A stretch of 64,000 nt of DNA from an uncultured Corynebacterium sp. (GTDB lineage Bacteria; Actinomycetota; Actinomycetes; Mycobacteriales; Mycobacteriaceae). A model generated the notes under the pieces. That model ran no database searches. It saw only the letters and a program-made list of their open reading frames with translations, and had not been told where the DNA came from. Shown here piece by piece: positions 25,937 to 33,976 of this stretch; the first letter of the stretch is position 1; every line of letters starts with the position of its first letter. The DNA lies in contig NZ_CAMIHZ010000008.1 of the NCBI RefSeq assembly GCF_946222305.1, forward strand, positions 30,579-94,578, written 5' to 3'. Position numbers and translations under genes: made by a program.

Positions 25937-27130
25937 ATGACAGAGCACACTTCCCCAGCCCTGCACACCTCCCCCGCCCTCGATCTCGTCGGATTTGATT
26001 CGCTTCTCACCGATTCCGAACGCTCCACGCGCGATGCGCTGTCCAAATACGGGACGCGCCAGCTCCGGCCTCACATCGCCGAGTGGTTTGACCAAGGCAC
26101 GTTGCCCGCCCGCGATCTGATGAAGGAGTTCGGGGATCTCGGTGTTTTGGGCATGCACCTGGAAGGATACGGCTGCCCGGGTGGCTCGGCGGTGGAATAC
26201 GGTTTGACTTGCATGGAGGTCGAGGCCGTCGATTCCGGCTTGCGTTCCATGGTTTCGGTCCAGGGGTCGCTGGCGATGTTCGCGATCTACCGTTGGGGGG
26301 CCGAAGAACAGAAGGAAAAATATCTTCCGCGTATGGCCGCGGGCGAGCTCGTGGGTTGTTTTGGCCTGACGGAACCTGGGGCGGGGTCCGACGTGGCGTC
26401 GATGAAAATGCACGCCAAACGCACTGGCGACGAATGGGTTCTCAACGGCACGAAAATGTGGATTACCAACTCCCCGGTCGCGGATGTTTTGGTGGTGTGG
26501 GCGCGCACGGAAGACGGCCACGCCGGCTTCATTGTGGAACGTGGCACGCCGGGCCTAAGCACTCCGAAGATTGACCGAAAGTTGAGCCTGCGGGCTTCAC
26601 TTACCGGCGAGGTCGTCTTGGATGATTGCCGTATTTCCGACGCTCAGCGCCTCCCCGAAGTAGATTCCCTGCGTGGTCCTCTAACCTGCCTGAACGAGGC
26701 GCGCTACGGGATCACCTGGGGCGCGTTGGGAGCCGCCCGCGACAGTTTGCAAACAGCGCTGCAATACGCCGGGGAACGACCAGTTTTCGGTCGCCCGCTC
26801 AGTTCATTCCAGCTCACGCAGGAAAAGCTGTCCGATATGGCCGTGGAACTCAATAAGTCGCTTCTTTTGGCTTTGCAGCTGGGAAGGCTCAAGGACCGTG
26901 GTGAGTTAGAGCCACATCAGATCAGCGCGGGCAAATTGAATTCCACCCGAGTAGCCCTAGATATCGCGCGCGAATGCCGCACCATCCTGGGGGCTGCGGG
27001 AATCACCGCTGAATTTTCGCCGCTGCGTCACGCGAATAATTTGGAAAGCGTGCTGACTTACGAGGGCACGGCGGAAATGCACCAGCTGATCATCGGGCAG
27101 GCCATGACTGGGCAGGCAGCGTTTCGGTAG
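25937..27130 (+). CDS. Acyl-CoA dehydrogenase, glutaryl-CoA dehydrogenase-like
   Basis: A 397-aa FAD enzyme that introduces a double bond into an acyl-CoA thioester. The sequence tracks the glutaryl-CoA dehydrogenase branch: VDSGLRSMVSVQGSLAMFAI, GCFGLTEPGAGSDVASMK (FAD/substrate loop), WITNSPVADVLVVWAR, ARYGITWGALGAARD, and the catalytic Glu in LTYEGTAEMHQLIIGQ. Branch members either decarboxylate glutaryl-CoA or act on short-chain acyl-CoAs, so the exact substrate is open. The start is set by a leaderless -10 box. A perfect GlxR site overlaps its promoter and HAIR boxes of the divergent clpB lie just upstream. Confidence 0.9.
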   Translation: MTEHTSPALHTSPALDLVGFDSLLTDSERSTRDALSKYGTRQLRPHIAEWFDQGTLPARDLMKEFGDLGVLGMHLEGYGCPGGSAVEYGLTCMEVEAVDSGLRSMVSVQGSLAMFAIYRWGAEEQKEKYLPRMAAGELVGCFGLTEPGAGSDVASMKMHAKRTGDEWVLNGTKMWITNSPVADVLVVWARTEDGHAGFIVERGTPGLSTPKIDRKLSLRASLTGEVVLDDCRISDAQRLPEVDSLRGPLTCLNEARYGITWGALGAARDSLQTALQYAGERPVFGRPLSSFQLTQEKLSDMAVELNKSLLLALQLGRLKDRGELEPHQISAGKLNSTRVALDIARECRTILGAAGITAEFSPLRHANNLESVLTYEGTAEMHQLIIGQAMTGQAAFR

Positions 27131-27153
27131 GTCGATGTTCCAACCCCCGAGGG

Positions 27154-27159
27154 TAAAAT
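27154..27159 (+). promoter_or_regulatory. -10 box TAAAAT of the 165-aa hypothetical gene
   Basis: TAAAAT ends 8 nt before the ATG at 27168; no ribosome-binding site is visible. It supports a leaderless start. Confidence 0.45.
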
Positions 27160-27167
27160 CGCCGGGC

Positions 27168-27665
27168 ATGAGTGACGGCATGAGCGACATGGACGGGCTG
27201 GAAGGCAATCACCCAACCCCCTCCCCAGTGGACCGTGCGGATCAAGGATTCCTCACCGAATTTCCGCATATCCGGGTCCGGCCGGCCCTGTCCAAGGTGT
27301 CCGCCCTGACCCGTTCGGACTGGCGAACGCACCTCCTCGATACCGCGAAGCAGCTCTACGACGGCCCCACCATCAGTGGCGGCCATGGCTTGCTCAGCGA
27401 GTATGTGCACTGCGGGCTCGCAGACCTATCCAACGAGTTGCGCTTCCCCCGTCAGGGAGTGCCCGAGTTCACGCCCGCGGGCCTAGCGTTACTCACGACT
27501 TTGGCCGAAAAGCTGGAAACGCTGGGCGTCACCCCAGAACACCTTCAGGCCGCGAACCGTGCCTCTACCACGGCGATTAAGCAGCTGCACCTCGACCGTG
27601 AAGACCAGCTCATCATGGCCTCGGAGTGGGCGTTCCACCTACTGCAAAACCCGGCGCACGCCTAG
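27168..27665 (+). CDS. Hypothetical protein, unknown function
   Basis: A 165-aa soluble protein, mostly helical in its second half (TPAGLALLTTLAEKLETLGV and STTAIKQLHLDREDQLIMAS). No membrane segment, signal peptide or recognisable catalytic motif. The start follows a TAAAAT -10 box; the frame continues a few codons upstream from an ATG at 27135, near the end of the acyl-CoA dehydrogenase. It lies 37 nt after that gene and converges with the nitrilase gene (10-nt gap). I do not recognise a family. Confidence 0.7.
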   Translation: MSDGMSDMDGLEGNHPTPSPVDRADQGFLTEFPHIRVRPALSKVSALTRSDWRTHLLDTAKQLYDGPTISGGHGLLSEYVHCGLADLSNELRFPRQGVPEFTPAGLALLTTLAEKLETLGVTPEHLQAANRASTTAIKQLHLDREDQLIMASEWAFHLLQNPAHA

Positions 27666-27675
27666 CGGTTCAGGG

Positions 27676-28587
27676 TTAGTCAATCCCGCGTGCTGGCTCC
27701 TGCTTAAGCCCCTCGATTTCCATATCGCGCTTGTGCCCCTGCAGCACCGGCAACGTCTTACGTGCCTTGTCCACGTGTGAGGGATCGATATCGATCATCA
27801 GCACCTGCGCGGCGTATCCGGTCTCCGCTAACCGCGCACCATTCGGCCCGATCACCGAAGAGTGGCCAATGCCAGTCGGCCCATCGGAATGTCCGTAACG
27901 ATCCGGCGAACCCGGCCGCGCCATGCCCGCAGCCACCAGATAGCTAGTGGAGTCCAACGCACGCGCCACCGTCAGTGCACGCCACTGAGCCAGCTTGCCG
28001 GGGCCGTCCTGCCAGCTCGTGGGCACAACCATCACTTTCGCGCCGGCCTCCGCCATCGCCACAAAGTGCCCAGGGAAACGAATGTCGTAGCACGTCGCCA
28101 ACCCCACGGTGGTGCCAGCAACATCGAAGGTCACGCGCCTATCGCCCGGCTTGACGGTATTGGATTCGCGGTAACCAAACGCATCATAGGTGTGAATTTT
28201 GTTGTAGTGCTTCACACCATCTGGCCCCGCCACCAGCAACGTGTTGTACACGCGGCGGAATCGGTTCGCATCAGGAGTATCTGCCAGCTGCTTCTCAGTC
28301 AGCTCGCCGGTCGGCAGACGATAAACGGTATCGGCGGGAGTGAACATGCCTACCACGGCGGTCGTCCCGTGCTTTTCCGCCGTCTCCTGAATTGCCGTCG
28401 CGAAAGGCCCATCGAGTGGCTGCGCGACCATATCCAACCGGCCACTGTCGAAGGGGAACATCGCAGCTTCGGGGAACACCACTAGGTCCGCCCCGCCATT
28501 GGCACCCGACGCAATATATTTACGAATACGCGCCAAGTTAGCTTCCACGTCGGGCTCTGCGATCATCTGAATCACGGCAATACGCAT
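27676..28587 (-). CDS. Carbon-nitrogen hydrolase (nitrilase superfamily, Nit-like amidase)
   Basis: A 303-aa hydrolase with the full catalytic set: Glu40 in LVVFPEAAMFPF, Lys130 in VKHYNKIHTYDAFGYRES and Cys166 in LATCYDIRFPGHF. The HTYDAFGYRES stretch is like Nit1/Nit2 proteins, which hydrolyse deaminated glutathione or related omega-amides; actinobacteria may use it on a different thiol or amide. The N-terminus MRIAVIQMIAEPDVEANL is standard, so the ATG at 28587 is the start. It stands alone and converges with the hypothetical gene at 27168. Confidence 0.9.
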   Translation of the reverse strand: MRIAVIQMIAEPDVEANLARIRKYIASGANGGADLVVFPEAAMFPFDSGRLDMVAQPLDGPFATAIQETAEKHGTTAVVGMFTPADTVYRLPTGELTEKQLADTPDANRFRRVYNTLLVAGPDGVKHYNKIHTYDAFGYRESNTVKPGDRRVTFDVAGTTVGLATCYDIRFPGHFVAMAEAGAKVMVVPTSWQDGPGKLAQWRALTVARALDSTSYLVAAGMARPGSPDRYGHSDGPTGIGHSSVIGPNGARLAETGYAAQVLMIDIDPSHVDKARKTLPVLQGHKRDMEIEGLKQEPARGID

Positions 28588-28770
28588 GCCCCCAACCCTA
28601 GCGCCATCACACCGACCTCGTCAGCGTGCCTTCAAAGTCTGTGTATAACTCCGCACGCTTTTGGCCATCGGCCCCTACTTATCCACAAGCGAAGTTGTCC
28701 CTTCTATTCCGACGCCACCTCTCCCCCTTAACGTGCAACACACGTACTTAGAGGAAGGATCGCGAAGACA

Positions 28771-29073
28771 ATGACCACCCACATCACTTTGGACGAGGCT
28801 GCCCTGAAACGCCGAATGGCACACCTGAGCGATGAAGCCCACCAACTCCACTCCCACGCCCAAGCGATCAGTGGGCTTCCCATGCCCGCGTCCTCTAATG
28901 TTGGCATGTTCCCCCTTACGGCCAGACGGTGGTTGACATCGTTTAGCGATACCACTGGTGCGCACGCGAAGAGCTTGCGGGACTGTGCGCAGCAGGTCGT
29001 GGACTTCGCGCGTACTGCCCGCGAGCAGGATATAAACAGCGCATCTGGCTTACACCCCGGAGGTTCACGGTGA
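28771..29073 (+). CDS. Small helical protein, ESX-like partner of the downstream hydrolase
   Basis: A 100-aa protein with no signal peptide. It looks like a helix-turn-helix hairpin: about residues 10-33 (LKRRMAHLSDEAHQLHSHAQ) and 52-85 (RRWLTSFSDTTGAHAKSLRD then CAQQVVDFARTARE). The size and fold resemble WXG100/ESX proteins, though no W-x-G turn is present (RRWL is the only Trp). AGGAAGG precedes the ATG. The TGA stop overlaps the GTG start of the next gene by 4 nt, so the two products are made together and may form a complex. The type VII link is an inference. Confidence 0.72.
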   Translation: MTTHITLDEAALKRRMAHLSDEAHQLHSHAQAISGLPMPASSNVGMFPLTARRWLTSFSDTTGAHAKSLRDCAQQVVDFARTAREQDINSASGLHPGGSR

Positions 29074-30458
29074 ATATCTTCGAGCTGGCCGCAGCCAAGC
29101 CCGAGCCCATCGCGGACGGAGGACAGCATATTGTGCGGCACTCGCGGGCGATTGCCGCGAGTGCGGACCGCGCGCGGGAGCTGACCGCTTGGGAACACGA
29201 ATGGTCGGGTGTTGCCAGCAGCGCTGCGGTTCACCGCGCGCAGGGCATTATCAACCCGCTCGATATTCTCGGCATGTCCGCACACGGCGTGGGCGGCGTA
29301 TTCCTTGTTCACGGAAACCTGTTGAATTCAGTGTGTGGCGTGGTGCGCGGATCGCTCATGGCTGCACGCATGGCCGGGATGACTGTAGGTCCGGATGGGT
29401 CAGTGACCCCGGGGCCTGCTGGGGCTATCCCTGGGGTTGGCACCTGGGCTATGAGTGCTGCGCAGGCACTGAGCACCGTGCTACGTGGGGCATTGCAGAT
29501 CGCGAAGACAGCCGATGCCGCTGCCAGTGCTGCCCTCGCCGCCGCGCTGGCGGGGATAAATATGATCCCATCGCGTGGTGGCGGCGGGTGGAGCAGGGCG
29601 TCGGATATAGAAAAAGTGAAATTCGAGGAACAGCAAAATCCGTTTGGAAAGGTCCGGACGTACGGCGATCTGAAGCGGGCTGACGAGGTGATCACGCTGG
29701 TCAGCGGTGTGGGATCCAGCGGGGAGGAATCACAGGCGAAAACAGATCTGTGGGCGCGCAACAAGGTGGCAGAAGCCACAGCGGAGGGCAAGAAGGTGGC
29801 CATCGTGACCTGGCACGGATACCCGGCGCCGAAGAGTGTGCCCGAGGCAGTGTCCCCGAGTGCGGCGAAAGGAGCTGCCGAGGACTTGCGCGAGTTCCAG
29901 CGCGAATTGCGGGAGCGTGCACCCAACGCGAAACTGCATGTCGTGGGGTATAGCTACGGTTCCACGGTGGTGGGGTTGGCAGGCAAACGGGATGAAACGA
30001 GGACATCGCAGCGTGGGGACCGACGTGAGGTCCGACCCGGAACGAAAACCGATGGCCTCGAAGCCGACGAAGTGACCTTGTGGGGCAGTCCCGGCGCGGG
30101 CGTGCGCAATGTGGAGCAGATGGAACTGCTGCAGCGCGGACACACAAACCACGGCGCGAACATCACCAGCGAACGAGTACCTGGGGACCTCATCGGGGCG
30201 GCTACTACTCCCCTGGGTGGCGCGCTGGGTAGGGATCCGATGTCACCGTTGTTCGGGGCTGGAGATGAGTCGGGGAATACGGCCAAGGAGGCGACCAATC
30301 ATGGAAACGGCATGACAACGAAAGCCAAAACTATTGCGAACGGGTGGGGCGAATACCTCTGGCGGGGATTGACCGACATGTATCTGTGGGGGCGTGGGGA
30401 GACCAACTCGCACAGTTCCTACCTCTGGGACGTGGCGGTGAATGCGAAGCTGGGGTGA
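29070..30458 (+). CDS. DUF1023-type alpha/beta hydrolase with an N-terminal ESX-like helical region
   Basis: A 462-aa protein. Residues 1-75 are helical with a W-S-G turn (AWEHEWSGVASSAAVHRAQG), like a WXG100 hairpin. A Gly/Ala-rich, partly hydrophobic linker (about 76-170) follows. The hydrolase part starts near residue 190; the nucleophile is Ser295 in VVGYSYGSTVVGLAG and a later strand is VTLWGSPGAGVRN. This is the fold of DUF1023 proteins of actinobacteria, whose substrates are unknown. GGAGG lies before the GTG start, inside the preceding gene. The combination suggests a protein exported by, or acting with, a type VII-like route. No secretion genes are in the window. Confidence 0.82.
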   Translation: MNIFELAAAKPEPIADGGQHIVRHSRAIAASADRARELTAWEHEWSGVASSAAVHRAQGIINPLDILGMSAHGVGGVFLVHGNLLNSVCGVVRGSLMAARMAGMTVGPDGSVTPGPAGAIPGVGTWAMSAAQALSTVLRGALQIAKTADAAASAALAAALAGINMIPSRGGGGWSRASDIEKVKFEEQQNPFGKVRTYGDLKRADEVITLVSGVGSSGEESQAKTDLWARNKVAEATAEGKKVAIVTWHGYPAPKSVPEAVSPSAAKGAAEDLREFQRELRERAPNAKLHVVGYSYGSTVVGLAGKRDETRTSQRGDRREVRPGTKTDGLEADEVTLWGSPGAGVRNVEQMELLQRGHTNHGANITSERVPGDLIGAATTPLGGALGRDPMSPLFGAGDESGNTAKEATNHGNGMTTKAKTIANGWGEYLWRGLTDMYLWGRGETNSHSSYLWDVAVNAKLG

Positions 30459-30539
30459 ATGCAAAATTGCGACGGGCGGAAATGAACTCTGCGCACCATT
30501 ATTTCACCAAATGGCCAGCGTGCTAGTACGCTAGCAACC

Positions 30540-32105
30540 GTGAAAAATGCTGATAATGGGGTAATCCCAACTAATGAAGGTCAGGCACATCCGCCCGCGT
30601 CCTCGGAAGCGCTGGTCGTGGATGATCCCCGCACCGTCCGACTAGGCACCCTCGTTAGCCTCATCGTCGGCTCGTGCGTGGGCGCGGGCATCTTCGCCAT
30701 GCCGCAAAACATTGCGTCCGTGGCTTCCCCGGGCGCTGCTCTCATCGGTTGGGCCATCACCGGTGTTGGCATGCTCTGCATCGCATACGTCTTCCAGGCG
30801 CTGGCCGTACGCAAACCACACCTCGATTCCGGTGTGTACGCCTACGTGCGCGCCGGGTTGGGCGACTTCGTCGGCTTCGCCTCGGCGTGGGGCTACTGGC
30901 TGGGCACCATCATCGCCCAGGTCGGTTACGCCACGCTCTTCTTCAGCTCGCTGGGCTTTTTCGTTCCCCTCTTCGACGGCTCCCGCCCGTTCATCCAGGC
31001 GGTGTTCGTCTCGGGGCTGACCTGGACGATCTTCGCCGTGCTGTCGCGTGGTGTGCGGCAGGCGGCGATCATGAACGTCGTTGCGACCATCGCGAAGATC
31101 TTGCCGATTCTAGCCTTCCTCGTGCTGGTGGCTTTCGTCGGTTTCAACCCGCAAGTATTCACCTCGGACTTCTGGGGTCAGGCGGCAACGTTCGGGGATA
31201 ACCAGAACGAGGTCCACTCCTTGACCGACCAGGTCAAGGGCATGATGCTGTTCACGGTGTGGGCATTCATTGGCGTCGAAGGTGCTTCGACCTACTCCAA
31301 GCGAGCCCGCCACCGAAAGGATGTCTCCCTTGCGACCTTCCTTGGCTTCGTGATCGTGTTCCTGCTGCTGATGGCCGTGAGCTTTCTGTCCTTCGGCGTG
31401 GTTCCCCGCGAGGAGCTCGCTGCGATGGGGGATAACTCCATGGCTGAAGTTCTAGAGCACGTCGTCGGCCCATGGGGTGCCGGGCTGATCTCGATCGGCC
31501 TGTGCATTTCCGTGCTAGGCGCTTATGTTTCGTGGCAGATGCTGTGCGCAGAGCCCATCACGTTGATGGCGCAGGATCGCCTGATGCCGCAGATCGTGGG
31601 TCGCACCAACTCTATGGGGGCCCCGTACATCGCTCAGCTCATGTCCGCGGTGGTCATCCAGATCTTCATCGTGATTTTCTATCTCAACGAATCCACGTAC
31701 ACCACGATGGTTCAGCTCGCGACGTCGCTGTACTTGGTGCCTTACGTTTTCTCCAGCTTGTACCTGTTGTTCTTGGCTACTCGTGGTCGCGGTATTTCTC
31801 ACCCCGACGCCGGCAAGAAGTTCGACCTCAGCGGTCCCGACGTCTCTCGTTCTACCAACCGCTTGCATCTCGTGCTGGGCCTGATCGCGTTCGTGTACTC
31901 CATCTGGTTGCTGTACGCCGCGGAGCTGCACTTCGTGCTGCTGGGAACGCTGCTCATCATCCCTGGCATGGCCATCTACGTGGCCACTCGCATGGCGAAC
32001 CGCGAACGGATCTTCAACGCCTTCGAGTGGGTCATCGCCGCGCTCGTTGTGTTGTCCGCCATCGCCGCGCTGTACCTGATCGGCACGGGGCAAGTGAGCC
32101 TGTAG
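30540..32105 (+). CDS. Basic amino-acid permease/antiporter (APA family, LysI/ArcD-like)
   Basis: A 521-aa membrane protein with about 12-13 hydrophobic segments. The first, LGTLVSLIVGSCVGAGIFAM, carries the GxG(A)GIF signature of the APA superfamily, and FTVWAFIGVEGASTYSKRAR is the conserved loop of the arginine/ornithine and lysine antiporter branch. It should move arginine, lysine or ornithine across the cell membrane. The start is the GTG at 30540, after a GCTAG-TACG-CTAGC palindrome. A plus-strand hairpin 57 nt downstream may end its transcript. Confidence 0.88.
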   Translation: MKNADNGVIPTNEGQAHPPASSEALVVDDPRTVRLGTLVSLIVGSCVGAGIFAMPQNIASVASPGAALIGWAITGVGMLCIAYVFQALAVRKPHLDSGVYAYVRAGLGDFVGFASAWGYWLGTIIAQVGYATLFFSSLGFFVPLFDGSRPFIQAVFVSGLTWTIFAVLSRGVRQAAIMNVVATIAKILPILAFLVLVAFVGFNPQVFTSDFWGQAATFGDNQNEVHSLTDQVKGMMLFTVWAFIGVEGASTYSKRARHRKDVSLATFLGFVIVFLLLMAVSFLSFGVVPREELAAMGDNSMAEVLEHVVGPWGAGLISIGLCISVLGAYVSWQMLCAEPITLMAQDRLMPQIVGRTNSMGAPYIAQLMSAVVIQIFIVIFYLNESTYTTMVQLATSLYLVPYVFSSLYLLFLATRGRGISHPDAGKKFDLSGPDVSRSTNRLHLVLGLIAFVYSIWLLYAAELHFVLLGTLLIIPGMAIYVATRMANRERIFNAFEWVIAALVVLSAIAALYLIGTGQVSL

Positions 32106-32161
32106 CTATCTGCTGAGGCCAGCCCCTCCCCCTCGATCCCATCTCTAGATCCCATCTCTGC

Positions 32162-32198
32162 GAACCCCGACAATCTCGCCTATTGATTGTCGGGGTTC
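32162..32198. promoter_or_regulatory. Perfect 14-bp inverted repeat, operator-like, upstream of the ABC exporter
   Basis: GAACCCCGACAATC (32162-32175), a 9-nt loop and GATTGTCGGGGTTC (32185-32198) match perfectly. The repeat ends 5 nt before the -10 box TATTCT of the exporter gene, so a bound protein would block its promoter. No T-run follows, which argues against a simple terminator for the permease gene, but it could still work as a hairpin. Confidence 0.65.
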
Positions 32199-32203
32199 AG
32201 CTG

Positions 32204-32209
32204 TATTCT
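32204..32209 (+). promoter_or_regulatory. -10 box TATTCT of the ABC exporter operon
   Basis: TATTCT ends 6 nt before the ATG at 32216 with no Shine-Dalgarno sequence, so the message is probably leaderless. Confidence 0.5.
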
Positions 32210-32215
32210 GCACAC

Positions 32216-33976
32216 ATGCATCTTCTACGGCTGCTACGCCAATTTTTACGCCCCTACACAGGGCATCTCGTAGCAATTTTTATTCTCCAAACTCTCTCCA
32301 CCCTCGCGGTGCTCTACTTGCCAACCCTTAACGCACGCATCATCGACAAAGGCGTGGCAACCGGAGACATCGGTTACATCTGGTCCACCGGTGGCGTGAT
32401 GGTGGGCGTGGCGCTCGTCCAAGTTGTCACCGCGATTGTGGCCACCTGGTTCGGTGCCCGCACCGCCATGGGCGTGGGACACGACGTTCGTCGCGCTGTC
32501 TACCGGAAGGTCGATGCCTTCAGCGCGGAAAACCTGGGCGAATACGGTACTTCAACTCTGATCACCCGAGGAACCAATGACGTGCAGCAGGTGCAGATGG
32601 TGCTACTCATGATCCTGAACTTCATGGTCATGGCGCCCATCATGTGTATCGGCGGCATCATCATGGCCGTTCGCGAAGACGTACATTTGTCGTGGCTGCT
32701 GTGGGTTTCCGTCCCCGTCTTGCTGCTCGTCGTCGGTTTCCTCGTCGCGCGCCTGATCCCGATGTTCACCGCCATGCAGGGCAAGATCGACAACATCAAC
32801 CAGGTCATGCGCGAGCAGATCACGGGCATCCGTGTGGTTCGCGCGTTCGTTCGCGAGGATCACGAGTCGCAGCGGTTCGCAGCCGCCAATCGCGATATCA
32901 CCGATATTTCGGTGCGCATTGGTCGCGTGTTCGTCCTCATGTTCCCGGTGATCACACTGATCCTGCACGTCGCTACCGCTGCCGTGTTGTGGTTCGGCGG
33001 CCACCGCGTGGATGCCGACCTCATGCAGGTTGGCTCGCTCACCGCTTTCATGCAGTACCTGTTGCAGATCCTCATGGCAGTCATGATGGGCACGTTCATG
33101 GCGATGATGCTTCCCCGTGCGATCGTCTGCGCCGGCCGCATCAACGAGCTCCTTGATTCTCAACCCTCCATCGCCGAACCTTCTAACCCCGTCAACCCCG
33201 CCCGCTCCACCGGCAGCGTGGAATTCCGCGATGTGACCTTCACTTACCCCGGCGCGGAATCACCGGTGCTGCACGACATCAGCTTTTCCGCCATCCCCGG
33301 GCAAACCGTCGCCATCATCGGCTCTACGGGCGCGGGCAAAACCACGCTGGTGAACCTGATCCCCCGGCTGTATGCGCCCACCTCGGGTCAGGTCCTCATC
33401 GATGGTGAAGATGTCCAGCAACTCAGCCGGGCAGCGTTGGCTGAACGCATAGGGCTAGTGCCGCAAAAGCCCTACCTATTTTCCGGCACCGTGGCGGACA
33501 ACCTGCGTTTCGGCAATCCGGAGGCCACCGAGGAACAGATGTGGCGCGCCCTTGACATTGCCCAAGCCAAAGACTTCGTCGCTGACCGCACCACCGGAAA
33601 GGAGGACACTATCGCCCATGGCCTGGAGTCCTCCATTTCCCAGGGCGGCACGGATGTTTCAGGTGGCCAGCGCCAACGTCTCTGCATCGCCCGGGCACTC
33701 GTCGCCGATCCCAAGCTATTTTTGTTCGATGATTCCTTCTCGGCGCTCGATGTGAAGACCGACGCCACCTTGCGCTCCGCCCTTCGCGAGCACACGGGGG
33801 ACGCGGTTGTCCTCATGGTCGCTCAGCGTGTGGCCACCATTGTCGATGCCGATCTGATCCTCGTGATCGAAGCGGGTCGGATCGTGGCACGTGGCACCCA
33901 TGCCGAACTATTGGAAACTTCGGATACTTACCAAGAGATTGTGCGTTCGCAGATGAGCGCTGAGGAGGCCTCATGA
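32216..33976 (+). CDS. ABC exporter half-transporter, subunit with the degenerate ATPase site
   Basis: A 586-aa protein with six membrane helices (1-300) and a nucleotide-binding domain. Walker A is IGSTGAGKTTLVNL (about 369-382), the signature is VSGGQRQRLCIARA (about 481), and Walker B is LFLFDDSFSALD (about 500). The residue after the Walker B Asp is Asp rather than the catalytic Glu. The start at 32216 is set by the leaderless -10 box; an in-frame ATG at 32183 lies inside the palindrome. Its stop overlaps the start of the second subunit by 4 nt (ATGA). Together they form a heterodimeric exporter, probably for a drug or lipid-like molecule. Confidence 0.92.
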   Translation: MHLLRLLRQFLRPYTGHLVAIFILQTLSTLAVLYLPTLNARIIDKGVATGDIGYIWSTGGVMVGVALVQVVTAIVATWFGARTAMGVGHDVRRAVYRKVDAFSAENLGEYGTSTLITRGTNDVQQVQMVLLMILNFMVMAPIMCIGGIIMAVREDVHLSWLLWVSVPVLLLVVGFLVARLIPMFTAMQGKIDNINQVMREQITGIRVVRAFVREDHESQRFAAANRDITDISVRIGRVFVLMFPVITLILHVATAAVLWFGGHRVDADLMQVGSLTAFMQYLLQILMAVMMGTFMAMMLPRAIVCAGRINELLDSQPSIAEPSNPVNPARSTGSVEFRDVTFTYPGAESPVLHDISFSAIPGQTVAIIGSTGAGKTTLVNLIPRLYAPTSGQVLIDGEDVQQLSRAALAERIGLVPQKPYLFSGTVADNLRFGNPEATEEQMWRALDIAQAKDFVADRTTGKEDTIAHGLESSISQGGTDVSGGQRQRLCIARALVADPKLFLFDDSFSALDVKTDATLRSALREHTGDAVVLMVAQRVATIVDADLILVIEAGRIVARGTHAELLETSDTYQEIVRSQMSAEEAS

